Source: JBBDNV01 sp040877415 (lineage in GTDB: Bacteria > Planctomycetota > Planctomycetia > Pirellulales > PALSA-1355). From it: 50,676 bases of DNA. The stretch spans positions 1 to 50,676 of the forward strand of contig JBBDNV010000194.1 of assembly GCA_040877415.1 (NCBI GenBank), in the 5' to 3' direction. The notes beneath the pieces were generated by a model. That model was not told the origin of the DNA, did no database searches, and saw only the letters and a list, made by a program, of their open reading frames with translations. Below, one piece after another: positions 33,263 to 41,925 of this stretch (positions within the stretch are counted from its first letter, which is position 1; the number at the start of each line of letters is the position of its first letter). Made by a program: the position numbers and the translations under genes.

Positions 33263-34429
33263 ATGCCTATTTATAACCTCAGGTTAAACACACGGTGGTC
33301 TAAACGAATAGCTAAGTTGACACTTCTGCTTGCCTCTGTTGCTGTCTCACTACTTCTCTGCGAATTCGTCATCCGCTGGTTCTATCCACAACGACTATAC
33401 TTTAATGTATCGCAGTGGGACCCTTATGTCGGATTTAGTCCTATACCGAACATTGAGGGGTTTTCGACGCATCAGGATTATCTGATGCATATGAAGATAA
33501 ATTCGCGTGGGCTGCGAGATAGGGAGTTTGCTTATAGCCCGCCTCCCAGAACTCTGCGTATTGGCGTCTTCGGAGATTCATTTACTTTCGGCGAGGGCGT
33601 CCAGAACGATGAGACCTATGCAAAAGGCCTCGAAAGGCTGCTGAATGGCGACCCTGCCGTGAGAAAGACGGGATGGCGTATTGAAGTTCTTAATTTTGGC
33701 ATTGGCAAGACGGGCACCTCGCATCAGTTGGCGTGGTACCAAAAAGAAGGCCGCAAATATCATCTTGATCTGGTCATTCTAGGTTTCCTGAGCGGTAACG
33801 ACTTCAGTGATAATTGGGGTGGCGTATTCTACTTAAAAGGCAATCAGCTCATTCACAATCCAACAGCGTATTCCTCTATCCGGAGGATACAAAGCGTAGT
33901 ATACCGAATACCATTGTATAGATGGCTTGCACAACATTCCCACCTGGTTAGCTTGGTTAGGCAAGGGGCGACAAAGATTGACGATGCAATGCGAACGAGG
34001 GCAAGTGGTGATCTCAACCGCCGTAACGGCACGGGAGACGATATCAATGGGATTAGTGATGATAGTTATGCTCTCACGCTGAGACTCATTCAGGAGTTCC
34101 AGCGAGAGACGCGTAAAGACCAGTCTCGATTTATGGTAGTGAATCTACCCGCCAGGAATCAAAGACCGTTAGGCGCCTATTCAGACCAGAGTAAGATAAA
34201 GCCGTATGTGGTCAAAGGTGAAGCGCTGCTTGAAGACCTAGATGAACAAGATGTCGAGGTACTTAATTTAGTGCCGGTATTTGCGGACCTGCCGGTCGGG
34301 AAATATTATTTCGAGCACGACGGTCATATGAACAAACGCGGCCACGAGGTTGTCGCCTCACATATTTGCGAGGCGACATTGCCGGATGTACTCCGTATGA
34401 CTGGGGAGGTAGATGCGGATCGACCATGA
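33263..34429 (+). CDS. Membrane-anchored SGNH hydrolase-like protein, atypical base composition
   Basis: The 388-residue protein has one N-terminal transmembrane helix (about residues 18-34, LTLLLASVAVSLLLCEFVI) and an extracytoplasmic SGNH fold. Block I is IGVFGDSFTFGEGVQ, a later block is LDLVILGFLSGNDFSDNWGG, and block V is EHDGHMNKRGHE with the D-x-x-H pair. Such proteins are esterases or O-acetyl transfer partners of polysaccharides. The gene is noticeably AT-rich, using codons such as TTA, ATA and AAA that its neighbours rarely use, which suggests transfer from elsewhere. GGAG lies 9 bases before the ATG at 33263. Its stop faces the convergent ornithine-cyclodeaminase-like gene. Confidence 0.88.
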   Translation: MPIYNLRLNTRWSKRIAKLTLLLASVAVSLLLCEFVIRWFYPQRLYFNVSQWDPYVGFSPIPNIEGFSTHQDYLMHMKINSRGLRDREFAYSPPPRTLRIGVFGDSFTFGEGVQNDETYAKGLERLLNGDPAVRKTGWRIEVLNFGIGKTGTSHQLAWYQKEGRKYHLDLVILGFLSGNDFSDNWGGVFYLKGNQLIHNPTAYSSIRRIQSVVYRIPLYRWLAQHSHLVSLVRQGATKIDDAMRTRASGDLNRRNGTGDDINGISDDSYALTLRLIQEFQRETRKDQSRFMVVNLPARNQRPLGAYSDQSKIKPYVVKGEALLEDLDEQDVEVLNLVPVFADLPVGKYYFEHDGHMNKRGHEVVASHICEATLPDVLRMTGEVDADRP

Positions 34430-34489
34430 CTCCCATTGGTGGTCACTGTCCTGCTTCAGACGGAACTGGAATTTCCCGGTGTTGGGGTT

Positions 34490-35509
34490 TTAGGCCAGGC
34501 GGAACTGCTGGCCGACTTGGCGCTCTCGGGCGGTGCCATAGGCCAGGTGCGCAAGCGCGAGGTCGCAGATGGCCATCCCGATGGGAATGGCGATGATGCG
34601 TTCGGCGGCCGACGCGCGGGCCGGCTTCTTGCCGGTGACAATCTCGCCGATTGTGGCGTAGATCGTAGGCATCCCGCCGGGAAACTCGGGGTCGGGCTGG
34701 CCGTCTTCGGTGAGCCGGTCGCGGCCGATCTCGTCGAAGTATTTGGCCAGGGCGACGTCGTCGACAATGAACTTGTCGGCCAAATGCAAGGCTTCGGCCG
34801 TATAGGCGCAGCCCCCTTCGATGCCGACGGCGAATGCTCCTTCGCCGAACCACTGGGGACGGACGACGTGCTCGTTGCCGTTGGTGCACGTCGAGATCAC
34901 GTCCGCGCCTTTCAGGCAGGACGCATTGTCGGCGCAAACGGTGATGGTTCCCTTGAAGTAGGCCGCGGCGCGCTCTTTGAGGGTCGCCATCGCCCAATCG
35001 CGAACGTCGCGAAGCCGAACTTCCTTCAGGCCGGGAATCGCCGCCGCCAGAAACCGCAGGTGCATCGTGCCCTGGAAGCCGCAACCGACCAGGGCCAACG
35101 TCCTGGCGTTCTTGACGGCGCAATGTTTTGCAACGATCGCGCTGACGGCCGCCGTCCGCAGACCGGTCAAGTAGGCGCAGTCCATGATGGCCAGCGGAAT
35201 CCCGGTTTCGGTGTCGTTGTACACCTGCACCCCGGTGACGTTCGGCAGGTCGCGCTCGTGATTCTTGGCGAAACCTGCCACCCATTTCAGCCCACAAGCG
35301 CCGAGTTGATGGAGGTAGGCCGGCATCGCGTGAATGAAATTCGCCGGATCGGTTCCCCTCGGATGCACGCCGATTTTGGGGTGCATTTCGTACGTGCCCT
35401 CCGCGTGCTCGGCCAACGCTTTTTCCACCGCTTCGAAGACCTGCGCCGGCGTCAACTCCAGGGCGACGACGTCGCTTTGAGACAGGAGCAATACGTCAAT
35501 CGGTTTCAC
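34490..35509 (-). CDS. Ornithine cyclodeaminase/mu-crystallin family oxidoreductase
   Basis: The 339-residue protein follows the family throughout: DVLLLSQSDVVALELTPAQV at the start, LITGLRTAAVSAIVAK-like LTGLRTAAVSAIVAKHCAVK, the Rossmann motif LALVGCGFQGTMHLRFLAA and the later GADVISTCTNGNEHVVRPQW. Members include ornithine cyclodeaminase, alanine dehydrogenase and ketimine reductases. The sequence does not say which. The GTG at 35509 places the start close to the family N-terminus; the frame opens further upstream to 35602 without similarity. A perfect inverted repeat sits just upstream. Possibly it supplies an amino acid or imino acid, but the link to the polysaccharide locus is unproven. 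Confidence 0.85.
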   Translation of the reverse strand: MKPIDVLLLSQSDVVALELTPAQVFEAVEKALAEHAEGTYEMHPKIGVHPRGTDPANFIHAMPAYLHQLGACGLKWVAGFAKNHERDLPNVTGVQVYNDTETGIPLAIMDCAYLTGLRTAAVSAIVAKHCAVKNARTLALVGCGFQGTMHLRFLAAAIPGLKEVRLRDVRDWAMATLKERAAAYFKGTITVCADNASCLKGADVISTCTNGNEHVVRPQWFGEGAFAVGIEGGCAYTAEALHLADKFIVDDVALAKYFDEIGRDRLTEDGQPDPEFPGGMPTIYATIGEIVTGKKPARASAAERIIAIPIGMAICDLALAHLAYGTARERQVGQQFRLA

Positions 35510-35856
35510 GAGGCATTTTCCTGAAAATGGCTGGTCTTGCGATCCGTTGCAACGCGCCGCCCTCGGCCGACCGTTCAATCTAATGACTTCCAGAAGGCCC
35601 ACAAGCAGCGGACGGTGTCGCAGCCCTGGGTAGGACCGAGTTCGGACATCGCACGTTGGGTGGAATGCACGGGCCGATTAAACGGAATCTACGGGGCGAT
35701 TACGCGACATTCGACGTTTGCGCGGGGCGCCTGTGCCGAATCGCGGGGTCGCGACGGCCGGTGAACGCGATTTGCATGCTACCGTTGTTCGACTACGGGG
35801 GGCGCCAACGTCGGCGGCCCCGCCGCACGGTCCTCTTTTTACGACGCAACGGCCCA
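35510..35856. other. Divergent intergenic region with a small inverted repeat
   Basis: This 347-bp stretch between the ornithine-cyclodeaminase-like gene and the membrane spermidine-synthase gene has no credible gene. It contains a perfect inverted repeat ATTTTC-CT-GAAAAT at 35515-35528, which lies six bases upstream of the minus-strand GTG. It could be an operator or a chance palindrome. Confidence 0.5.
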
Positions 35857-37941
35857 ATGACGAAACAACTTACCGCGCGGCTGATGATGGCCAACTATGC
35901 CCTGGCGACGCTCGTCAGCGCGCTCTTGTTGTTCGAAGTACAGCCGATCATCAGCAAGTTCATCTTACCGTGGTTCGGCGGCAGCCCGGCCGTGTGGACC
36001 ACGTGCATGGTCTTCTTTCAAACGCTTTTGTTTGCCGGTTACGCGTACGCGCATTTCAGCGTGCAAATGCTGCGTCCGCGCTGGCAGGCGATCCTGCACG
36101 TTGCCTTGTTGGCCGCGGCGGTCGCGATGCTGCCCATCGCGCCCGAAGCGAGCTGGAAGCTGAATGCCGCGAGCGCGCCGACGTGGCGCATCCTGTGCCT
36201 GCTGACCGTTTCGGTCGGCTTGCCGTACTTCGCGCTTTCGGCGACCGGGCCGCTTGTCCAAGCCTGGTTCAGCCGCACGTTCGCCGACCGCTCGCCGTAT
36301 CGGCTGTATGCGCTGTCGAACGTCGGATCGCTGGTGGGCTTGCTGGGCTATCCGTTTTACGTCGAACCGCGGTTCGCGCTGGCCAGGCAGACGTGGCTCT
36401 GGGCGTTGGGCTTTGTGGCGTTCGCCGCGCTGTGCGGGCTGGCGGCCCTTTGCGCCGCGTGGGCCCGGCGTCCCGCGACGTTCGACTCCTCGCTGGCAAA
36501 CCCCGGGCTCGGCGCTCCGCCAACCCGTAGGCAGCGGCTGTTGTGGCTGCTGCTGCCGGCTCTGGCCTCGATGATGCTGTTGGCCACCACGAATCACGTC
36601 TGCCAGGATGTGGCGGTGATCCCGTTTTTGTGGGTGGCGCCTTTGAGCTTGTACCTGCTGTCGTTCATCATCTGCTTCGACCATCCGCGCTGGTACCTGC
36701 GCAGAGCGCTGGCGGTTGCGACGCTGGTAACGCTGGGCGGCATCGCGGTGATGGATCAACTGATCACCGGCGGCAGCGGCGTGGCTTTCAGCTTTCAGCA
36801 GGAGCTGGCGCTGCACCTGTTCGGCCTGTTTTGCTTGTGCATGGTGTGCCACGGAGAGCTGGTGCGGCTACGGCCCCATCCGCGCTATCTGACGAGTTTC
36901 TACCTGATGATCAGCGCCGGTGGAGCGCTGGGCGGCATGTTTGTCAGCCTGGTGGCCCCCCAAATCTTTTCGACGTTTGCCGAATGGCGGATTGGGCTAT
37001 TGGTCGGCTGCCTGTTGGCGGCCTGGGTTGTCCTCGAAGGCCAACCGCAGTCGTTCTTCAGGCGGCGGTTTGCCGTGATCGCGCCGCTGCTGCTTCTGGC
37101 GTTTATCGGCCTCAATGGCGCCGCGCGGGTGCGGGCGGCCGCCAGGCATGAACTGTTCAAGACGGCGCGCAGCTTTTACGGCGTGATCTCGGTCTTGGAG
37201 CGCGACGCCGACGATCCGTCGCGGCACACGTTCAACTTGTACAACGGCCGCATCGTCCATGGCTTGCAATTCACCGACCCGGCGAAAAACCGCGAGCCCA
37301 CCGCCTATTTCGGCCGCCCGAGCGGCGCGGGACAGGCCTTTGCGGCGCTAGCCGGCCGCAAAGACTTGCGCGTCGGCGTCGTCGGGCTCGGCGTCGGCAC
37401 GGTGGCGACTTATGCCGAGCCGGGCCAGAGCTTCCGCTTCTATGAGATCAACGAAGACGTGCTGCGTTTTGCCAAAAAATATTTCACCTACCTGGACGAC
37501 TGCCGCGGCCGCTACGAAGTGGTGCTCGGCGACGGCCGCTTGTCGCTCGAACGTGAAAAGCCCCAGGATTTTGACCTGTTGATCCTCGACGTTTTCTCGG
37601 GCGATGCCGTGCCGACGCACATCCTGACCAAGGAAGCCTTTGAAATCTACAACCGGCACCTGCGGCCCGACTCCGTGATCGCCGTGAATATCTCGAACCG
37701 CTACCTCGACCTGTCGCCCGTGATTGCCGGACTGGCCGACCATTTTGGCTATCGGATGCGCCAGGTGCATTCGCCCGCGAATCCCGCGCTGCGGCAATTC
37801 CCGGCCGACTGGGTATTGCTTTCGCCGCGCGGCCCGCGCGACGTCCCGGAAACGAAGACCGCCGACGTCTCGGGCGCAAGTCCAAAGCGCAAGGTGTTGT
37901 GGACCGACGATCACAGCAACCTGTTCGAGATTCTGAAGTAG
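35857..37941 (+). CDS. Fused MFS/spermidine-synthase-like membrane protein
   Basis: The 694-residue protein has about ten N-terminal membrane segments (for example MMANYALATLVSALLLFEVQ, FQTLLFAGYAYAHF and LFGLFCLCMVCHGELVRL). A C-terminal spermidine-synthase-like domain follows from about residue 425 (FYGVISVLERDADDPSRHTF, LRVGVVGLGVGTVATYAEPG, FDLLILDVFSGDAVPTHILT). This architecture is common in bacteria, but the reaction is rarely proven. It may be an aminopropyl transferase or a membrane-bound SAM-type enzyme. Conserved acidic residues of the active site are present (GDGRLSLE, LDVFSGDA). The first credible ATG is 35857; the frame extends upstream to 35656 in non-coding-like sequence. Confidence 0.87.
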   Translation: MTKQLTARLMMANYALATLVSALLLFEVQPIISKFILPWFGGSPAVWTTCMVFFQTLLFAGYAYAHFSVQMLRPRWQAILHVALLAAAVAMLPIAPEASWKLNAASAPTWRILCLLTVSVGLPYFALSATGPLVQAWFSRTFADRSPYRLYALSNVGSLVGLLGYPFYVEPRFALARQTWLWALGFVAFAALCGLAALCAAWARRPATFDSSLANPGLGAPPTRRQRLLWLLLPALASMMLLATTNHVCQDVAVIPFLWVAPLSLYLLSFIICFDHPRWYLRRALAVATLVTLGGIAVMDQLITGGSGVAFSFQQELALHLFGLFCLCMVCHGELVRLRPHPRYLTSFYLMISAGGALGGMFVSLVAPQIFSTFAEWRIGLLVGCLLAAWVVLEGQPQSFFRRRFAVIAPLLLLAFIGLNGAARVRAAARHELFKTARSFYGVISVLERDADDPSRHTFNLYNGRIVHGLQFTDPAKNREPTAYFGRPSGAGQAFAALAGRKDLRVGVVGLGVGTVATYAEPGQSFRFYEINEDVLRFAKKYFTYLDDCRGRYEVVLGDGRLSLEREKPQDFDLLILDVFSGDAVPTHILTKEAFEIYNRHLRPDSVIAVNISNRYLDLSPVIAGLADHFGYRMRQVHSPANPALRQFPADWVLLSPRGPRDVPETKTADVSGASPKRKVLWTDDHSNLFEILK

Positions 37942-37985
37942 CCGCGCGGCCCGTTGGCAGAAACCGATCAGGGAGCAGACACCGA

Positions 37986-39755
37986 TCAGGGATTGGTCGA
38001 CGACCGCGGCGGTGGCGAGATGACCCGGCCGGCCAGAGCGCCGGTCAGCTCCCCCTTGTCGACGACCGCGGTTCCCGCAACCAGCACATATTCCACGCCT
38101 TCGCTGTACTGATGCGGGTCGGGAAAGGTCGCCTTGTCGCGGATGCGATCGAGATCGAACACGACGAGGTCGGCCCAAAAACCCTGGCGAATCTGCCCGC
38201 GGTCTGCGAGACCCAATATCTCCGCGGGCAACGACGTGGACGAGCGCACCGCCGCTTCGACGCTGAGCACGCCGCGGTCGATCGCATAATGACGGATTTT
38301 GCGCGGGTAGGATCCGTAAAAGCGCGCGTGCACGTCGCCCTTGCCCGAGAGCGTAATTCCGGCGTCGGTCGAGGTCGCCGTCCACGGCTGCGCGGCGAAG
38401 GCCTCGACGTCGAGCTCCGAGAGCGAATAACCCCGCAGCCGCGCGCCGCCGGCACGGTGAGGGTCGCCCTCGAGCTGCAATCGCAGTGCCATCTCCACCG
38501 GAGAAACGTCGACTCGAGCAGCCGCTTCGGCCAATGTCTTGCCGATCAGGCTCGCGTCGGGATGGTCCATGATAGTGATATTGCCGGCACCGCCGCGCCG
38601 GTTGATTTCGTGCCCGACGTCTCGCTCAATGTCGGCCCGGACCGTCTCGTCTTCGATTGCCGTGGTCAGCTCGGCCGCGAGATTACGGCGTCCTTCCTTG
38701 ACGCTTGTGCTTCTCTCGCCGGCCGCGCGTTCACGCACCCACTCGGGAACGAGCACCAGCCGGCCGTCGCTGCCGGTGGTGTTGTAGGGGTATTGATCGG
38801 CGTACAAGCGGAGGCCTCGCTTGCGAGCCGCTTCAATCATGCCGATCATGACCCGGCTCGCGCCCCAGAAACCCGCGCCGCGCGCCTTGATATGCGTGGC
38901 GACGACGGTGGCCCGGGTGCGCTCGGCAATTTCCACCAGCTCGCGGATCGTGTCGAGCGCATCGGGCGGCACGGCGGCGTGCCGGCTCGGCAGGAACCAC
39001 ATCGGGTCGGCGCCGGAGGCCCGTTCGTGAACGATGCACACGCCGCCCAGCGGCACAATCTCTTCCACCAGCGCGACCATTTCGTCCGTGGTGCTCCAGA
39101 TGCCGGGCACGTATTCGAGTCCCGCGGAAAGGCCGTAAGCGCCGGATTGCATGCCCTGGCGCACGAGTCGCCGCATCTCGTCGATTTGTTGGGCCGTGGC
39201 TGCGCGCCGGTAATCGCTCTTGAGAACCTGGCGCCTGACCGTGTTATGTCCCACCATCAGAATCGCGTTCGGGCCGATGCCGCGCTCTTTGTAGGCCGCC
39301 TTTTGATGGGCGATGGTCCCCTGCTGGAAGCCATCCTGGTTTACGACGACGGTTGTAATTCCTTGCGAAACGAGATTCCCGGCGGCACGCAGCTTCTCGT
39401 CGGCTGCGCCGAGCCCCACGTCGGCGTGACTGTGCAGGTCGATAAATCCTGGAGCAATGACGAGGCCCCTCACGTCGACGTCGCGTTCGGCCTCGAGGTC
39501 GGCCAGGTCGCCGACGGCGTGGATACGCCCCTTGTGAACGGCGACGTCCGCCTTCGATGCCGGCGCGCCGGAGCCGTCCATCACGCGGCCGCCGCGCAAA
39601 ACCAGGTCAACTCGCACGACCCGCCCTTTGGAATCGTCCGCGGGCGGCTCGTGGCCAATTGCCATCCGAGGGCCGACGCAGCCTATCAGCATCAACAACG
39701 CGGCCAGACGCCAGAGGGCCGCGGGCGGGCGATCAAATCTTTCGGGGCTCACCAT
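37986..39755 (-). CDS. N-acyl-D-amino-acid deacylase family lipoprotein
   Basis: The 589-residue amidohydrolase has an N-terminal export signal with lipobox-like LMLIGC (residues 21-26). The catalytic TIM barrel follows, including VAPGFIDLHSHADVGLG-type APGFIDLHSHADVG, TVVVNQDG, YGLSAGLEYVPGIWSTTDEM, HERASGADPMWF, HIKARGAGFWG and TSTDAGITLSGKGDVHARFY. It matches D-aminoacylases that cleave N-acyl-D-amino acids with a zinc site. The Asp of TSTDAG and the His residues of the HSH and ATHIK motifs are kept. Export suggests action on cell-wall-derived or environmental acylated D-amino acids. The gene is convergent to the membrane spermidine-synthase gene. Confidence 0.9.
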   Translation of the reverse strand: MVSPERFDRPPAALWRLAALLMLIGCVGPRMAIGHEPPADDSKGRVVRVDLVLRGGRVMDGSGAPASKADVAVHKGRIHAVGDLADLEAERDVDVRGLVIAPGFIDLHSHADVGLGAADEKLRAAGNLVSQGITTVVVNQDGFQQGTIAHQKAAYKERGIGPNAILMVGHNTVRRQVLKSDYRRAATAQQIDEMRRLVRQGMQSGAYGLSAGLEYVPGIWSTTDEMVALVEEIVPLGGVCIVHERASGADPMWFLPSRHAAVPPDALDTIRELVEIAERTRATVVATHIKARGAGFWGASRVMIGMIEAARKRGLRLYADQYPYNTTGSDGRLVLVPEWVRERAAGERSTSVKEGRRNLAAELTTAIEDETVRADIERDVGHEINRRGGAGNITIMDHPDASLIGKTLAEAAARVDVSPVEMALRLQLEGDPHRAGGARLRGYSLSELDVEAFAAQPWTATSTDAGITLSGKGDVHARFYGSYPRKIRHYAIDRGVLSVEAAVRSSTSLPAEILGLADRGQIRQGFWADLVVFDLDRIRDKATFPDPHQYSEGVEYVLVAGTAVVDKGELTGALAGRVISPPPRSSTNP

Positions 39756-39964
39756 TCGACCTCACCATTCGACCTCGATTCGCCGGAGTTGCCGACTGGC
39801 TCCGTCATGCACGGGCGATTATAAGGGCCGGCCGATCAGGACGCCAAAGACGGGCGCCCGACTCACGACCGCCGCGGAGGGAAGTTGAGTTTATCGGGGC
39901 CAAACGGCCTCACGACCGTTAATTGCCGCGCCGGCGGACGCCGCATCCTAACCTACCCTTGAAT

Positions 39965-41119
39965 ATGGAACCAAGGCCGCGCTCGGGGCGATCGGCGACG
40001 CCGCTGCGCCCACTGGCGGCGCCAGGCTTGAGGCCGATCTTGAGTCCCTCTCAGCATAACCAACAGCCGCCGCTGGAACGACGCCAGTCGTTTCGCTGCT
40101 CGGTTAACGGTCCGCGCCGGCACGGGCGATTGAGAATCGGCCGGCGAGAGATCGCCGTCAAAATCATGGACGAGTCGGTGGGGGGCTTTGCCGTCCAGTC
40201 GGACGAGCCTCTCAATTGCCACGTCGGCGACACCCTGCTCGTCGAGATCGCATTGGCTTGGGTCGAGGTCCGCGTCGTCAACATCCACCGCCCTGAGTCG
40301 TCCCCGGAGAATTCTGACGACGGCGCCGCCGTTCTTCCAACGCGGCTCAACCTGGCGCGCTTAAGAGACGTCGACGAGTCGGAGGCTAATCCGGACGAGC
40401 TCCCGCTGCTCTCCTGGGCAAGGTTCCGCACGGCGCTTGTTCCGCTGGTGCCGCTGGGCCGATCGTTTCGCGGCACGGCGGCCATGATTGTCGCCATCTT
40501 CGCGGCGGGCATCGTGATCGTGTGGGCGCTCGAGAATTCGGTGCCGTTGGCGAACGCGATGCGCGAAGGCGCACAGAAATCCGACAAAGAAACTCGCGCC
40601 GCCAAAGAGCCCTTCGTTCCCGATCAACGAGACGAGAAACCGGCCGAATCGAAGTCAACGACGGCCCCTGCTCCGGTCGAAACAAAAACCGGTGAAACGT
40701 CCGTGCCGGATGAACCGAAAGCGAACGATGAGGGCCCGGCCAAAACCAACTTGCAAATGCCGGAAAAGATGATCCGTCTGGCACAGCCCGACTTCTTGCT
40801 GAATCCGGACGTCACCAGACGGCTCTCTTTGAACCCTCAGCAGCGCGAGCAGCTGCGCAAGCTTTTCGAGGAATATCGTGCGGCGTCTGAGGCGGCGGCC
40901 TTGGCCAACCGCGGCGCAGGCGGAACGCTAATCGCCGACGACGCCATCCTGCAGCTCGGCCGTCGCGGTTTGGAAATTCTATCGGACGAACAACGGCGGT
41001 CGCTCCGCCAACTTCAGGCGGCCATGGAATCCGCGCAGAAGTCGGATGCCACAAGCGAGCCGGCAACCGAGCGTACGGGCGAGCCGCCACCGAGCGGCCA
41101 GCGGCCGGCTAGCCCCTGA
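39965..41119 (+). CDS. PilZ-like domain, transmembrane helix and helical C-terminal domain
   Basis: The 384-residue protein has a PilZ-type c-di-GMP motif set: RRQSFR at residues 39-44 (RxxxR) and DESVGG at 69-74 (D-x-S-x-x-G) in a beta-rich stretch (residues 39-105). A membrane helix follows at about 177-196 (AAMIVAIFAAGIVIVWALE), then a charged low-complexity linker (KSTTAPAPVETKTGETSVPD). The C-terminal helical region (LNPQQREQLRKLFEEYRAAS) is Spy-like. The layout suggests cytoplasmic c-di-GMP binding transmitted to a periplasmic domain. The ATG at 39965 has no clear ribosome-binding site; the frame opens upstream to 39923. It lies about 5.5 kb beyond the polysaccharide block and could respond to the same signal as the diguanylate cyclase. 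Confidence 0.75.
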   Translation: MEPRPRSGRSATPLRPLAAPGLRPILSPSQHNQQPPLERRQSFRCSVNGPRRHGRLRIGRREIAVKIMDESVGGFAVQSDEPLNCHVGDTLLVEIALAWVEVRVVNIHRPESSPENSDDGAAVLPTRLNLARLRDVDESEANPDELPLLSWARFRTALVPLVPLGRSFRGTAAMIVAIFAAGIVIVWALENSVPLANAMREGAQKSDKETRAAKEPFVPDQRDEKPAESKSTTAPAPVETKTGETSVPDEPKANDEGPAKTNLQMPEKMIRLAQPDFLLNPDVTRRLSLNPQQREQLRKLFEEYRAASEAAALANRGAGGTLIADDAILQLGRRGLEILSDEQRRSLRQLQAAMESAQKSDATSEPATERTGEPPPSGQRPASP

Positions 41120-41144
41120 GTTCCCCGGAAGCCGAGCGGCAAGT

Positions 41145-41531
41145 TTACTTGTCGGCTTTCTTTCGCTTGCCCGTCCATTCGCCGGTCGCCTGGCCGGCGT
41201 AGTCGGCTTTGCCTTTCATCGTGCCGTCTTTCTCGATCGTGCCCTTGTAGACGGCTTTCATGCCTTCCTGGAGCTCAAAGGAAAACTCCACCTCCTGGCC
41301 CTTGACCTTTCCGGTGACGTCGGCTTCGCCGAACTGGCCCTTGTACTTGCCGGTCAGCTTGTCGCCCTCCTGCTTGAGCGTGAATTCGGGCGCGCCTTGC
41401 TGGCCGCCGATGTCGATCGTGACTTCCCAAGCGCCGGTGAGATCGACCTTGTCATCGGCCGCCAGCGCCGAGGGGTTTGCCCAGGCGCCGACCAGCGCCA
41501 GACCAATAGCGAGTTGAGCAAGTTTTGCCAT
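41145..41531 (-). CDS. Small secreted beta-rich protein
   Basis: The 128-residue protein has a clear signal peptide (MAKLAQLAIGLALVGAWANP with ALA-A cleavage) followed by a beta-strand-rich mature part (LTGAWEVTIDIGGQQGAPEF, FTLKQEGDKLTGKYKG). That pattern is common in small planctomycete exported proteins. It resembles a lipocalin-like or DUF-type beta barrel. Function is unknown. The stop faces the PilZ gene end, and the start faces a divergent region shared with the hydrolase gene. Confidence 0.8.
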   Translation of the reverse strand: MAKLAQLAIGLALVGAWANPSALAADDKVDLTGAWEVTIDIGGQQGAPEFTLKQEGDKLTGKYKGQFGEADVTGKVKGQEVEFSFELQEGMKAVYKGTIEKDGTMKGKADYAGQATGEWTGKRKKADK

Positions 41532-41925
41532 GATGCGTCTCCTGGTTCGAATTACCGCGAGTGAATTGCGATGAACGCGGCGGCTCTCGTGCGCGCTTGT
41601 GAATCGAACCCGCCGAACCGCCGTGCTACAGAAGTCTATGTCCCCCGTTGATCGTCGTCAAGAAAACGCGATTTCTCCGGCCCACCGGCGGGTGCTTCTG
41701 CCGCGGAGGAGCGATTGCTGTGGATCGCCCGATGTGCTGTATACTGATCGCACCGCGAGGCCGCGGTACCGCGCGCTTTCGTTCGCGGTTTGGGAACACG
41801 CTCGAGGTGAGCTTCGTGGCCTTTGCGGGCGGCAAGCCACAACCCCTCGGCCGCTCGATTCTCAAACGAAAGCCGGCGCATTAGTCGCGCCCGATCGCGC
41901 AGCTTACAAGATCAGGAGCCCAACC
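41532..41925. other. Divergent intergenic region, no gene seen
   Basis: This 394-bp region separates the small secreted protein gene (minus) and the hydrolase gene (plus). A TATACT at 41740-41745 with TTGCTG 19 bases upstream is a weak promoter candidate for the hydrolase. The spacing is long, so I do not call it as a separate feature. I see no repeat or RNA. Confidence 0.5.

Noticed and set aside
37945..37992. Short direct repeat (accgatcaggga twice) between two convergent genes
   Set aside because: Twelve bases repeated once is too little to call an element, and no hairpin with a T tract is formed.
37899..39824. Long plus-strand ORF of 641 codons
   Set aside because: It lies fully opposite the D-aminoacylase gene, whose protein has clear motifs; the plus-strand product is Arg/His/Gly-rich with no motif, as expected for an antisense frame in GC-rich DNA.
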